Of a stretch of DNA of 22,482 bases, positions 1 to 7,335 are shown piece by piece. Location of the stretch: NCBI GenBank assembly GCA_934234185.1, contig CAKQHO010000048.1:1-22482 (forward strand), given 5' to 3'. This DNA is from an uncultured Psychrobacillus sp. GTDB lineage: Bacteria > Bacillota > Bacilli > Bacillales_A > Planococcaceae. The notes under the pieces are model-generated. The model was not told the origin of the DNA. It saw only the letters and a program-made list of their open reading frames with translations, and searched no databases. The translations under genes were made by a program, and so were the position numbers. How positions within the stretch are numbered: position 1 is the stretch's first letter; every line of letters begins with the position of its first letter.

Positions 1-99
1 TGCGTATTAACACACTCACTCCTTGAGAGTAACTATTTTTGGGTGGATTTAGACACCACCACATTTGACAAAGAACCTTTTTTTATATATTTCACCAAA

Positions 100-146
100 C
101 TAAACACACTCTAAATGTTATGAGACAACGGTTAGAGCATGTTTAG
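100..146 (-). terminator. Possible terminator hairpin after the yqgU-like gene
   Basis: Two 15-base arms (100-114 and 132-146) are inverted repeats with 13 of 15 positions pairing and a 17-base loop. The right arm covers the stop codon of the lipoprotein gene. Read leftward, the hairpin is followed only by TTTGG, so the U-tract is poor and a strong intrinsic terminator is not certain. Nothing else gene-like is visible in 1-142. A smaller GGTGG/CCACC pair lies at about 40-58. Confidence 0.35.
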
Positions 147-1261
147 CTTTCATCGATTTCTACCCAGTTTTTCTCCTGAAAAGGCTCTGTTTGTATCCAT
201 ATTTGCTTCTCGTACCCGCCTAGGCAAACATCTCCACTCGGAGAACAATCAATCGGTAAACTTTCTATCTTCCCCAATTCTTTTTTCCCGCTAAGTGAAT
301 AATTCGTTAGTATATTCTCCTGCTGTATAGAATCTACGTTCCCACCCTTTGTGGGTTGAAGCATCATTACTTGATTGGGAGATAAAATAGAGAGATTCGG
401 AATTATCCATTCCGAATAATTGCTTAAAGCAGGTGTAATCCATTCAAACTTTTCTGCTGAATCCTTATTAGTTAGTTCATAACGAAATTCTTTTGCTTCT
501 TCATCTATTTGAATAAAGAGATATGTATCGCCCATATATATTACATCCAACATATTTTTCCATTTGGTTTCCTTCTTCTCTTTTTCTTTAATTGAGTAAA
601 GAACTAAATCACTTCCATCGAGATTGGACTCTTTCCATTCAAATAACATCAAATGTTGATCATCATACCATTTAACAAATGGATTCTCTACATCAATAGC
701 TTCAAGATTTTTTGTTTCTCCATCATAAACAAAAGAGTTGAATGACCAATCTTCATAGAAAGCAGAAAAGACAATTAGCTGAGGATTAGTAGGATGCCAA
801 TTCATATACATCTCAGCAGATTCAAAGTGAAGACTTTGTTCAAGCTCCCCATCTATATTAACTAGAAGAACATCTGCGGAAGATGAATTTTTAGAAGTAT
901 GAAGCATAAGCATACTTTTTGAGGGATGCAGCTCTACTTGGATAATCGGGGTATCTGTTTCGTATATAACTCTCCAGTTTCCACTATCTATTGAATAGGC
1001 TTGTACAGTCCACTTACCTTTTTCAACAAGTACAAATAGAATTTCTTTATCATTTAACCACCCAATAATACTATGGAAGGATGAGCGATCCAATTGTAAG
1101 TTTGGTACCTCTTGTTTTGGAGCCGACAAATGATCCTTTGGCGGATGAATTAATGATGGTTCTTCTGCATTCTTTACCTTTTCTCCTACGTCTAAGGGTT
1201 CTTCTTCACAACCTACTAAAGATATAAAACAAAGGAGTAGGATTATACATAACTTTCTCAT
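143..1261 (-). CDS. yqgU: YqgU-like lipoprotein of unknown function
   Basis: The 372-residue protein starts with a short basic n-region, a hydrophobic stretch and the lipobox LVGC at residues 15-18. It should therefore be processed by signal peptidase II and anchored by lipid to the outer face of the membrane. An acidic linker follows, and then a body rich in beta-strand-like repeats carrying W, D and Y residues. That fits the YqgU-like beta-propeller family as I recall it, but I see no catalytic motif. The ATG is preceded by GGGGGAG a few bases upstream. It lies downstream of the LtaS-like gene, as yqgU does in B. subtilis, though yqgT, which I recall between them there, is absent. The yqgS terminator at 1434-1462 and a 216-bp gap suggest it has its own promoter; I could not pick a convincing one. 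Function is unknown; lipoprotein status is well supported. Confidence 0.75.
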   Translation of the reverse strand: MRKLCIILLLCFISLVGCEEEPLDVGEKVKNAEEPSLIHPPKDHLSAPKQEVPNLQLDRSSFHSIIGWLNDKEILFVLVEKGKWTVQAYSIDSGNWRVIYETDTPIIQVELHPSKSMLMLHTSKNSSSADVLLVNIDGELEQSLHFESAEMYMNWHPTNPQLIVFSAFYEDWSFNSFVYDGETKNLEAIDVENPFVKWYDDQHLMLFEWKESNLDGSDLVLYSIKEKEKKETKWKNMLDVIYMGDTYLFIQIDEEAKEFRYELTNKDSAEKFEWITPALSNYSEWIIPNLSILSPNQVMMLQPTKGGNVDSIQQENILTNYSLSGKKELGKIESLPIDCSPSGDVCLGGYEKQIWIQTEPFQEKNWVEIDES

Positions 1262-1433
1262 CGGCTCCCCCCTTCACTAAATATATTAGACGTATGAACA
1301 AGTATATTTGTTTCACTGCACATACAAAATTATTTATAACTTTACTTAACCTATGAAAGCCCAACCGTTTAAAATTCAATAATTAAAACACCAAAATCAC
1401 TTGGCATCACAATAATAGTGTGAGCAATTCTTT

Positions 1434-1462
1434 AAAAAGAGCACAGACAATAGTCTGTGCTC
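1434..1462 (-). terminator. Rho-independent terminator of the ltaS-like gene
   Basis: A perfect 10-bp stem (GAGCACAGAC at 1439-1448 and its complement at 1453-1462) with an AATA loop is followed, reading leftward, by a U-run from 1438 to 1434. It lies 15 bases past the stop codon of the LtaS-like gene. The rest of the gap down to 1262 is AT-rich and shows no gene. Confidence 0.9.
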
Positions 1463-1477
1463 CATTTTACATATCAT

Positions 1478-3373
1478 TTATTCTTCAGGTTGATCGATTA
1501 GAAGATTTCCTGTTTTTAAATCATAAAAACGTAACAGGTCGCCATTAATAATTTTATCAGAATACCCAAGCTCTTGAGTAGCTCGATCTATATATGGCTG
1601 ACAACTTTCCATATCAATTTCTTCCCCTGTACCATTTTGATAGCATGTATTACTAGCAAAGACAAGATCATTCGTAATAAATCCACCATTTCGGAATACG
1701 ACAAACTCCTCGTGATCCTCAGAGAAAATGTCTGCGCCTAATTGCATATCTTTAGCTGTTTCTACTCCTAGAAGATGAAGTATAGTAGGTCTTATATCAA
1801 TTTGACCTGCAACCTCTTTTACTTCTTCTCCCGCTCCACTATTAGGAATATGGACAAAAAGTGGAACACTCTGGAGCTTTGCAACCTCGTAAGGAGTTAT
1901 ATCCTTCTCTAAATATTGAGACATTGCAGCATTATGGTTTTCGGAGATTCCATAATGATCGCCATACATCACAATAATAGAGTTATCATATAAACCTTGT
2001 TGCTTCAAATCTTCAAAGAAAAGCTTTAGAGCTTCATCCATATAACGCACGGTTTGGAAATACTTATTAAGTGTACGTGAATTAGAATCATACGCAGGAA
2101 TTAATTGATCCTCTTCATCTAAGTCAAATGGATAGTGATTGGTTAATGTAATAAGTCTAGAATAGAAAGGTTGAGGCATTTCTTTCATATGCTGAACAGA
2201 TTGTTCAAAGAAAGGAATATCCTTCATTCCCCAGTTTACTGAGTTTTCATCTGATACCTCATAGCTAGCAACATCATAGTACTTCTGAATATTAAGTGAC
2301 TGATACATCATGTCACGATTCCAGAAGCTTTTTTTATTAGGATGCATCACGTTAGTGAAGTATCCTTCATCATTTAAACGCTCTGCCATAGAGTAATAGG
2401 TATTCTCCCCATGAGTAAAGAAAACAGCTCCTCCACCTAGAGGATACAATGAATTTTCTACCAAAAACTCAGAATCCGAGGTTTTTCCTAAACCAGTTTG
2501 ATGATAAAAGTTTGAAAAATAGAAAGTGTCTTTATCGTTTGTTAATGAGTTTAAGAATGGTGTTACTTCATAACCATTCATATCATTATTTAAAACAAAG
2601 GATTGAAGAGACTCCATTGAAACTACGATCAGGTTTCGTCCTTCTGCTACTCCAAACATATCTTCGTTTGGATCAGCCTGATTTGCACGTACATAGTTGT
2701 TTACTTCTACTAATTCACTTCCATCTGCAAGTGCTCTTTGGGCATGCGATTTGGACTGAATATAAATATCATATAAATGATAATTGTAAGACCCAATATT
2801 TTTTACAAGCATTTCACGATCAAAACTACGAGTTAAAAGCTGTGGTCGTTCAATTTCCGATAATCCTAAATTTAAAAATAGAATAGCTGCAGATAAAACA
2901 AAATATGCTCTTCTCGTCGCTGGTTTGATTATTGAAATCTTATTACCAGCTTTTAACCATTTAATAGCCAGAAGAATAATCACCACATCTGTAAAATAGA
3001 AAATATCCGTTAAATAAATACTTTCCATCGCGGAAGTACCAAGATCACTAAAATTACTTGTTTGGAAAAGTACTGGTATGGTAATAAAGTCTGTAAAGAA
3101 ACGATAGAAGACAGCATTTCCATATAAAATTCCAGCAAGTATAAAACTAGTAACTACGATATATCTATTTCTAGCTTTTGAACTTTTAAAAAATAAGGAC
3201 AACCCGTAAATGAACAGCAAAAAGCTTAGCGGATTGATAAATAAAATTACTTGTTGCATTATATTCTCGATTTTCATATCAAAGCTCGTGTGGTAAACAA
3301 TATAGGTCTTAATCCAAGTAGCCACTAGAGCAATTACAAGAATAGAATGTGTCGGCCAATTTTTCGTTTTCAT
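1478..3373 (-). CDS. yqgS: LtaS-family lipoteichoic acid synthase (YqgS-like)
   Basis: This 631-residue protein has the LtaS layout: about five hydrophobic membrane segments in the first 170 residues, a linker, then an extracellular sulfatase-fold domain. LtaS enzymes transfer glycerol-phosphate from phosphatidylglycerol onto a glycolipid anchor to build lipoteichoic acid. The expected catalytic features are visible: Glu near 252 in SMESLQS, the nucleophile Thr near 298 in GKTSDSEF, and the metal-binding Asp-His near 470 in MYGDHYG. These positions are close to those of S. aureus LtaS. An ADGSE segment after the last membrane helix could be a signal-peptidase cleavage site. B. subtilis has four paralogs (LtaS, YfnI, YqgS, YvgJ). 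Synteny with yqgU and yqgQ favours YqgS, but whether it is the main synthase or a primase-like paralog cannot be read from sequence. The start has a strong RBS (GGGGAGG, 8 bases upstream). It is monocistronic by its flanking terminators. Confidence 0.92.
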   Translation of the reverse strand: MKTKNWPTHSILVIALVATWIKTYIVYHTSFDMKIENIMQQVILFINPLSFLLFIYGLSLFFKSSKARNRYIVVTSFILAGILYGNAVFYRFFTDFITIPVLFQTSNFSDLGTSAMESIYLTDIFYFTDVVIILLAIKWLKAGNKISIIKPATRRAYFVLSAAILFLNLGLSEIERPQLLTRSFDREMLVKNIGSYNYHLYDIYIQSKSHAQRALADGSELVEVNNYVRANQADPNEDMFGVAEGRNLIVVSMESLQSFVLNNDMNGYEVTPFLNSLTNDKDTFYFSNFYHQTGLGKTSDSEFLVENSLYPLGGGAVFFTHGENTYYSMAERLNDEGYFTNVMHPNKKSFWNRDMMYQSLNIQKYYDVASYEVSDENSVNWGMKDIPFFEQSVQHMKEMPQPFYSRLITLTNHYPFDLDEEDQLIPAYDSNSRTLNKYFQTVRYMDEALKLFFEDLKQQGLYDNSIIVMYGDHYGISENHNAAMSQYLEKDITPYEVAKLQSVPLFVHIPNSGAGEEVKEVAGQIDIRPTILHLLGVETAKDMQLGADIFSEDHEEFVVFRNGGFITNDLVFASNTCYQNGTGEEIDMESCQPYIDRATQELGYSDKIINGDLLRFYDLKTGNLLIDQPEE

Positions 3374-3581
3374 GCCTACATCCTCCCCTTTTCACTCTTA
3401 ATCATATGAGAAAAAGTAACAGTGTATATCTTAATCCTTTCTTCTTCAGAAAGCAACCTCAGTCTCCGGTAAAATTAGATATTTTTTACATTTTCTTTTT
3501 TCTTATACCCTTTATAGGACGAGTTTAAACTTAAAAAGTTTCTAGTTAATATGTCCAAAGTTAAATAGGTCCATTCTCACA

Positions 3582-3611
3582 AAGAAAAAGCGCCATAATT
3601 TACATGGCTCT
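3582..3611 (-). terminator. Terminator after yqgQ
   Basis: GCCAT (3592-3596) pairs with ATGGC (3604-3608), extended past one mismatch by two more pairs. Reading leftward it is followed by TTTTTCTTTG. It begins within two bases of the yqgQ stop codon, closing the rpmG-yqgN-yqgQ run. The 3374-3581 gap beyond holds no gene and probably the promoter of the LtaS-like gene; I see no clear promoter boxes. Confidence 0.75.
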
Positions 3612-3612
3612 T

Positions 3613-3810
3613 TTAATGATTATTTAATCTATTCTTTTCTTGTCTTAGAAGTAAAATGGCCATTTGAAACTCTTTCACATCAATAAGCTGCATTTGGTAG
3701 AGCTCTTTTATTTCCTCTTCCATCATTTCTAAATCAGCTATACGATCCTTAGTGTAAACAAAAATACCAAAACGTTTTAAAAGCTGTGTCACATCATAAA
3801 TATTGTTCAT
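3613..3810 (-). CDS. yqgQ: YqgQ-family small protein (DUF910)
   Basis: The 65-residue, mostly helical, charged protein matches YqgQ (DUF910) in length, in the N-terminal YDVTQLLKRFG and in the acidic MMEEEIKELY helix. No signal peptide or membrane segment is present, so it should be cytoplasmic. B. subtilis YqgQ is described as a small three-helix protein that may bind single-stranded nucleic acid; I recall this from structural work and see no proof here. Its ATG directly abuts the TAG of the upstream folate enzyme gene with no spacer, so the two are translationally linked. In B. subtilis, yqgO and the rhomboid protease gene gluP lie between yqgN and yqgQ, and glcK follows; all are missing here. 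Confidence 0.85.
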   Translation of the reverse strand: MNNIYDVTQLLKRFGIFVYTKDRIADLEMMEEEIKELYQMQLIDVKEFQMAILLLRQEKNRLNNH

Positions 3811-4395
3811 CTATTTACCTGCTTTCCGTCTTACCATACAATTAATTACTTCCCGATTGGTAATAATTCGATTCACTGGAAGATCGTGCAAATCTGTTGG
3901 GATTTCATCTAATACTTGAAAATCAAAAGCCAAGGATATCGTTTCCCCTTTATAACTTACTAGGAAACGATCGTAATAGCCACCACCATAGCCTATGCGA
4001 TAACCGCTTTTACTGTATACAATTCCAGGCACTACAAGTAAATCAATATCTTCCATCAGTACAGATGTAGTTTTTTCAGGAATAGGCTCCAAAAGATCCA
4101 TATATACATTTTCTAGCTGCTGAAAATTTTCTACTATATAAAAAGTCATTGAACGTTCCTTCGCATGACATTTCGGTAGAGCTACCTTTTTACCCATACG
4201 CCATAATTGATGAATAAGCTCTTTTGTATCCACTTCTGGAAACTTGGAAATAGTCAACCCTATTACGCTTATATCGTTGCTTGTAAGTTCAGATAAAAAA
4301 ATCTGTTTAATTTCCTCGGAATAGCTTTTATATACATCATGCTCCAAAGATGTTAATTGACGCTTTATATCATTTCTAATCTCGCTTTTTGTCAT
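3811..4395 (-). CDS. yqgN: 5-formyltetrahydrofolate cyclo-ligase
   Basis: This cytoplasmic enzyme converts 5-formyl-THF to 5,10-methenyl-THF using ATP, returning a storage or inhibitory folate to the one-carbon pool. The 194-residue length is typical. The N-terminal helix has basic residues (KSEIRNDIKRQL), and the family signature near the middle, YRIGYGGGYYDRFL, carries the glycine-rich nucleotide-binding loop. A substrate-loop motif, KFPEVDT, is also visible. The start codon has a strong RBS (GGAGGAAACCTC before ATG). It sits between rpmG and yqgQ as in B. subtilis. An intrinsic-terminator-like hairpin ends only about 10 bases before its RBS, so transcription must come through that hairpin or from a promoter inside rpmG. 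Confidence 0.93.
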   Translation of the reverse strand: MTKSEIRNDIKRQLTSLEHDVYKSYSEEIKQIFLSELTSNDISVIGLTISKFPEVDTKELIHQLWRMGKKVALPKCHAKERSMTFYIVENFQQLENVYMDLLEPIPEKTTSVLMEDIDLLVVPGIVYSKSGYRIGYGGGYYDRFLVSYKGETISLAFDFQVLDEIPTDLHDLPVNRIITNREVINCMVRRKAGK

Positions 4396-4414
4396 GAGGT
4401 TTCCTCCATTGATA

Positions 4415-4445
4415 GAAAAAAACCAAAACCACGGGGTTTTGGTTT
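4415..4445 (-). terminator. Terminator or attenuator between rpmG and yqgN
   Basis: A perfect 11-bp stem (4420-4430 with 4435-4445) and ACGG loop is followed leftward by a run of U (4422-4415). It lies 6 bases after the rpmG stop and immediately before the yqgN RBS, leaving no room for a separate yqgN promoter. It likely passes part of the transcription and keeps yqgN below the ribosomal protein. Confidence 0.85.
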
Positions 4446-4451
4446 AGGTTA

Positions 4452-4601
4452 TTATTTCGTTTCTCTATGAAGAGTCATTTTCTTTTCACGTGAGCAATAT
4501 TTTTTAAGTTCAAGACGCTCTGGATTGTTACGCTTGTTTTTCTTAGAAATATAGTTGCGCTCTCCGCAATCTGTACAAGCTAATGTAATATTAACGCGCA
4601 T
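4452..4601 (-). CDS. rpmG: 50S ribosomal protein L33
   Basis: The 49-residue L33 begins MRVNITLACTDCG and ends in the conserved TLHRETK. An in-frame upstream ATG would give 65 residues, but the ATG at 4601 has a strong RBS (GGGAGGGAC) and matches the family N-terminus. The protein binds 23S rRNA near the E site. Cysteines at 9, 12 and 36 form most of a zinc ribbon; the second pair is incomplete because the position expected for the fourth cysteine is Glu (YCSRE). Neighbour order rpmG-yqgN matches B. subtilis rpmGA. A possible leftward promoter is TTGTGC, 16 bases, TATAAA in 4630-4660. Confidence 0.95.
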   Translation of the reverse strand: MRVNITLACTDCGERNYISKKNKRNNPERLELKKYCSREKKMTLHRETK

Positions 4602-4680
4602 GTTTGTCCCTCCCACTCTTTGCCAGGATTTGATATAAAACTTGAGCATGATTTATACGACTAATCAATTATAGCACAAT

Positions 4681-4709
4681 TTGAAAGAAAATCTACTATA
4701 TAATATAAG
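4681..4709 (+). promoter_or_regulatory. Probable sigma-A promoter for the 4777-5570 gene pair
   Basis: TTGAAA (4681-4686) and TATAAG (4704-4709) are separated by 17 bases, with an overlapping TATAAT at 4699-4704. It points to the two rightward genes, leaving a leader of about 60 bases. The region is very AT-rich, so chance matches are possible. Confidence 0.5.
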
Positions 4710-4776
4710 AAATTCTTTAAAGTTTTTTATGATGTGGTAGTATTGGAAGAGATATATAACAATCGAGGTGAATACT

Positions 4777-5127
4777 ATGGAAATTTCGTTAATAGTCATG
4801 ATTGTGGGTATTATTCTAATTATTATTTCATTTTTTATGAAGGATTCTTCCAAAAAGCTTGAAAAAGAAATAGAAGAACTTTCCTTTACTTTTTATCAAG
4901 AAACAAGCACACTAAAGCGAAGAATAAAAGTGGTGGAAGAAGAACTAATGATTGAACCATCAAGCAAGATTGCTCCTAAACCAAATGCAAAACCGGTTAT
5001 ACATGAAATCATTAAAAGCCAGGTCCAGGAATTATACAAACAAGGTTACTCATTAGCAGAGATAAGTGCTAGGTCCTCTCTTTCTATAGAACAAGTTAAT
5101 TCGGTCATTGGTGGTGTAGAACGATGA
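4777..5127 (+). CDS. yqzD: Small membrane-anchored protein with C-terminal HTH-like segment (YqzD position)
   Basis: The start is set at the ATG at 4777 because GAGGTG (4765-4770) is correctly spaced from it; the GTG at 4768 is part of that RBS. The 116-residue product has one N-terminal membrane helix (residues 2-22), then a charged, coiled-coil-prone stretch with many K and E residues, and a C-terminal segment of about 35 residues. That last segment (LYKQGYSLAEISARSSLS) resembles a helix-turn-helix. This architecture resembles SwrB/DUF6115-type Bacillus proteins. By position and length it corresponds to B. subtilis YqzD. Function unknown. A cytoplasmic C-terminus is inferred. It overlaps the next gene by ATGA, so the two are translationally coupled. 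Confidence 0.7.
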   Translation: MEISLIVMIVGIILIIISFFMKDSSKKLEKEIEELSFTFYQETSTLKRRIKVVEEELMIEPSSKIAPKPNAKPVIHEIIKSQVQELYKQGYSLAEISARSSLSIEQVNSVIGGVER

Positions 5128-5570
5128 AAAGGAGAGCAATCCTATATCTAGGAATAGGAGTATTTCTTTCAGGTGCCATTACTTATGTAACAAACACTTA
5201 CTTAGAGGACAATGAAGGAGCACAAGATAAAGGAATGTTAGAGGCATATAAAGAATCCCAGGAAGAGCTAAAAACGGTAAAAAAACAGCTTGCTGAACTC
5301 CAATTGGATTTAGCTAGTGCTCAAGCTACACAACAGCCTAATGCAGAGGTAACAGATTCCTCTTCCCCTTCTGCAATCCTAAACATTCAGCCCGGTATGA
5401 CTACTTTTGATGTTAGCATTTTTCTGGAGGATAGTGGCATCATCCAAAATAGAAAAGATTTAGAAGAGTATATAGTGGACAAGGGGCTATCCTCCAAGCT
5501 ACAAGTAGGTGAATATGAACTTAATGCTACTATGACCATTAAAGAAATAGTTGATCAAATAACCAAATAA
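5124..5570 (+). CDS. yqzC: Anchored MltG-N-terminus-like protein (YqzC position)
   Basis: The 148-residue protein has an N-terminal membrane anchor (about residues 4-22), a Q/E/K-rich coiled-coil linker (30-70), a Ser/Pro stretch, and a C-terminal domain of about 65 residues starting near ILNIQPGMTTF. This last domain, with SIFLEDSGII and LQVGEYELN, resembles the LysM-like N-terminal subdomain of MltG/YceG endolytic transglycosylases. The catalytic MltG domain is absent, so no transglycosylase activity is expected; peptidoglycan binding or partner binding outside the membrane is an inference. Its ATG overlaps the TGA of the preceding gene. By position and size it matches B. subtilis YqzC. The gene ends in a hairpin shared with pstB. 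Confidence 0.7.
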   Translation: MKRRAILYLGIGVFLSGAITYVTNTYLEDNEGAQDKGMLEAYKESQEELKTVKKQLAELQLDLASAQATQQPNAEVTDSSSPSAILNIQPGMTTFDVSIFLEDSGIIQNRKDLEEYIVDKGLSSKLQVGEYELNATMTIKEIVDQITK

Positions 5571-5576
5571 AATATG

Positions 5577-5618
5577 GACAAAGGAAACGAAGAGTAATAA
5601 CTCTAAGCTTCCTTTGTC
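5577..5618. terminator. Shared bidirectional terminator, yqzC-like gene and pstB
   Basis: A 10-bp perfect outer stem (GACAAAGGAA at 5577-5586 and its complement at 5609-5618) encloses a further 5-bp stem (AGAGT/ACTCT). U-rich tails follow in both directions, TTTT rightward and a weaker interrupted run leftward. It separates the convergent genes. Confidence 0.75.
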
Positions 5619-5640
5619 TTTTCATATACAACTATTTCTT

Positions 5641-6444
5641 TTAGCCAAATCTCCCTGAAATATAATCTTCTGTTCTTCTATCATAAGGAGAAGAAAATAT
5701 AACGTTCGTTTGATTGTTTTCTACTACCTCCCCGTTTAAGAAAAAGACTGTTTTATCAGAAATCCGAGCTGCTTGCTGCATATTATGCGTTACAATAATA
5801 ATAGAATACGATTCCTTTAACTGTTTTATTAACTCTTCGATTTTTAGAGTAGAGATTGGATCTAACGCAGAGGTAGGTTCATCCATAAGAATAACATCTG
5901 GTTCAATTGCAAGACATCTGGCAATACATATTCGTTGCTGTTGGCCACCCGATAAGCTATAAGCATTAACATGTAATCGATCTTTGACTTCATCCCATAT
6001 TGCTGCTCCACGCAAGCTATTTTCCACTATTTCATCTAATAATTTTTTGTTTTTAATTCCATGTATTTTTGGACCATACGCTACATTTTCATAAATAGAC
6101 TTTGGAAATGGATTGGGTTTTTGAAATACCATTCCTACTTGAGTACGCAACTCTTCTACTCGATAATCAGGCCGGAATATATCACGACTTCTATACATTA
6201 TCTTTCCAGAGGTTTGTACATTAGGGACAAGCTCGACCATTCTGTTTAATGTTTTTATATAGGTAGACTTCCCACATCCTGAAGGCCCGATGATGGCTGT
6301 TACTTCATTTTCCTGAATACCTAAGTTTATATTCTTTAAAGCATGATGATTTCCATACCACAGGTTGAGATCTTGCGTATCATATACAATAGCTTTTACT
6401 TGCTCTACCTTTTTAATAGAGGGCTTCTCTAACAATTGCACCAT
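5641..6444 (-). CDS. pstB: Phosphate ABC transporter ATP-binding protein PstB
   Basis: PstB hydrolyses ATP to drive PstCA-mediated phosphate import on the cytoplasmic face of the membrane. The 267 residues contain Walker A GPSGCGKST (53-61), the Q-loop segment GMVFQKPNPFP (about 104-114) typical of PstB, the ABC signature LSGGQQQR (164-171), Walker B VILMDEP (184-190) and the switch His in VTHNM. The start has AGGAGG eight bases upstream. It follows pstA by 12 bases and is the last pst gene. B. subtilis has two ATPase genes here (pstBA, pstBB); this locus has one. No phoU follows. Confidence 0.97.
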   Translation of the reverse strand: MVQLLEKPSIKKVEQVKAIVYDTQDLNLWYGNHHALKNINLGIQENEVTAIIGPSGCGKSTYIKTLNRMVELVPNVQTSGKIMYRSRDIFRPDYRVEELRTQVGMVFQKPNPFPKSIYENVAYGPKIHGIKNKKLLDEIVENSLRGAAIWDEVKDRLHVNAYSLSGGQQQRICIARCLAIEPDVILMDEPTSALDPISTLKIEELIKQLKESYSIIIVTHNMQQAARISDKTVFFLNGEVVENNQTNVIFSSPYDRRTEDYISGRFG

Positions 6445-6456
6445 TTCCCCTACCTC

Positions 6457-7335
6457 CTAATATCTTTTTTGAAATTTGTTTCTGATAAATATAGCTACTG
6501 AATTCATTGCTAAAAGCAACACTAGCAATACTAAAATGCCGGCTGAAGCCACATATTGAAATTCGGGCTGGGGTCGTTTTGCCCAATCATATATTTGCAT
6601 TGGAAGTGCAGTGAACTGACTTAAAACATTTTCTGGTAAAAATTGAATAATAACAGGTATTCCGATAACTACTAACGGAGCAGTTTCTCCAATAGCTCTT
6701 GATAGAGCTAAAATGGATCCCGTTAAAATACCTGGGATTGCTGAAGGGAGTACTACCTTCACAATAGTTTGCCACTTGGTAGCTCCCATTCCATAAGAAG
6801 CCTCTCGTACTTCCTTAGATACCGAGCGTATAGCTTCCTGTGCTGCTACAATAATAACAGGCAATATTAATAGGCTCATTGTAAAACCTGCCGCTAAAAT
6901 ACTGTTACCCAAGGCCAATGCTCTAACAAATATAGTTAAACCTAATAATCCAAATACGACAGAAGGTACACCTGCCAAATTTGATATGTTCATTCTTATA
7001 AAATCATTCACTTTGTTTTTAGAAGCATATTCCTCCAGATAAATCGCTGTTCCTATACCTAATAGTAGAGACACAGGAGCTATAACTCCCATCATCCACA
7101 TAGAACCAATAAAAGCAGCCTTTATCCCGGCTTTCTCAGGAAAACGAGAACCAAAGTTTTGAAAAAAGTCTAAGCTCACATATCCGTAACCCTGAGAAAT
7201 AATTCGATGGAACAGAAGACATAAAACGACCAATCCAAAAATGGTAGAGAGCATGAAGACAATTTTACATAGTCTGTCTTTCCACAACCTACCACTTAAA
7301 TTTTTTATCATTTCGTCATGTGGAATATATTTCAT
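6457..7335 (-). CDS. pstA: Phosphate ABC transporter permease PstA
   Basis: PstA is one of the two integral membrane permeases of the high-affinity phosphate importer. The 292-residue protein has about six hydrophobic segments. The EAA-type loop that docks with the ATPase is visible at about 178-200, including REASYGMGATKWQTI and, later, LSRAIGETAPL. The ATG at 7335 directly abuts the TAG of pstC, with GGAGG correctly spaced inside the pstC end, so expression is coupled. Family length and hydrophobic pattern are normal. Confidence 0.96.
   Translation of the reverse strand: MKYIPHDEMIKNLSGRLWKDRLCKIVFMLSTIFGLVVLCLLFHRIISQGYGYVSLDFFQNFGSRFPEKAGIKAAFIGSMWMMGVIAPVSLLLGIGTAIYLEEYASKNKVNDFIRMNISNLAGVPSVVFGLLGLTIFVRALALGNSILAAGFTMSLLILPVIIVAAQEAIRSVSKEVREASYGMGATKWQTIVKVVLPSAIPGILTGSILALSRAIGETAPLVVIGIPVIIQFLPENVLSQFTALPMQIYDWAKRPQPEFQYVASAGILVLLVLLLAMNSVAIFIRNKFQKRY

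Noticed and set aside
1404..1423. TCACA-N7-TGTGA as a regulator site between the LtaS-like and lipoprotein genes
   Set aside because: Five-base arms are too short to call in AT-rich DNA, and no known consensus fits well.
2449..2886. Rightward open frame of 145 residues opposite the LtaS-like gene
   Set aside because: It is a shadow in the antisense strand of a well-supported gene, with no motifs.
4665..4853. Leftward open frame of 62 residues upstream of rpmG
   Set aside because: It overlaps the promoter and start of the rightward small membrane protein gene, is of low complexity and has no RBS.
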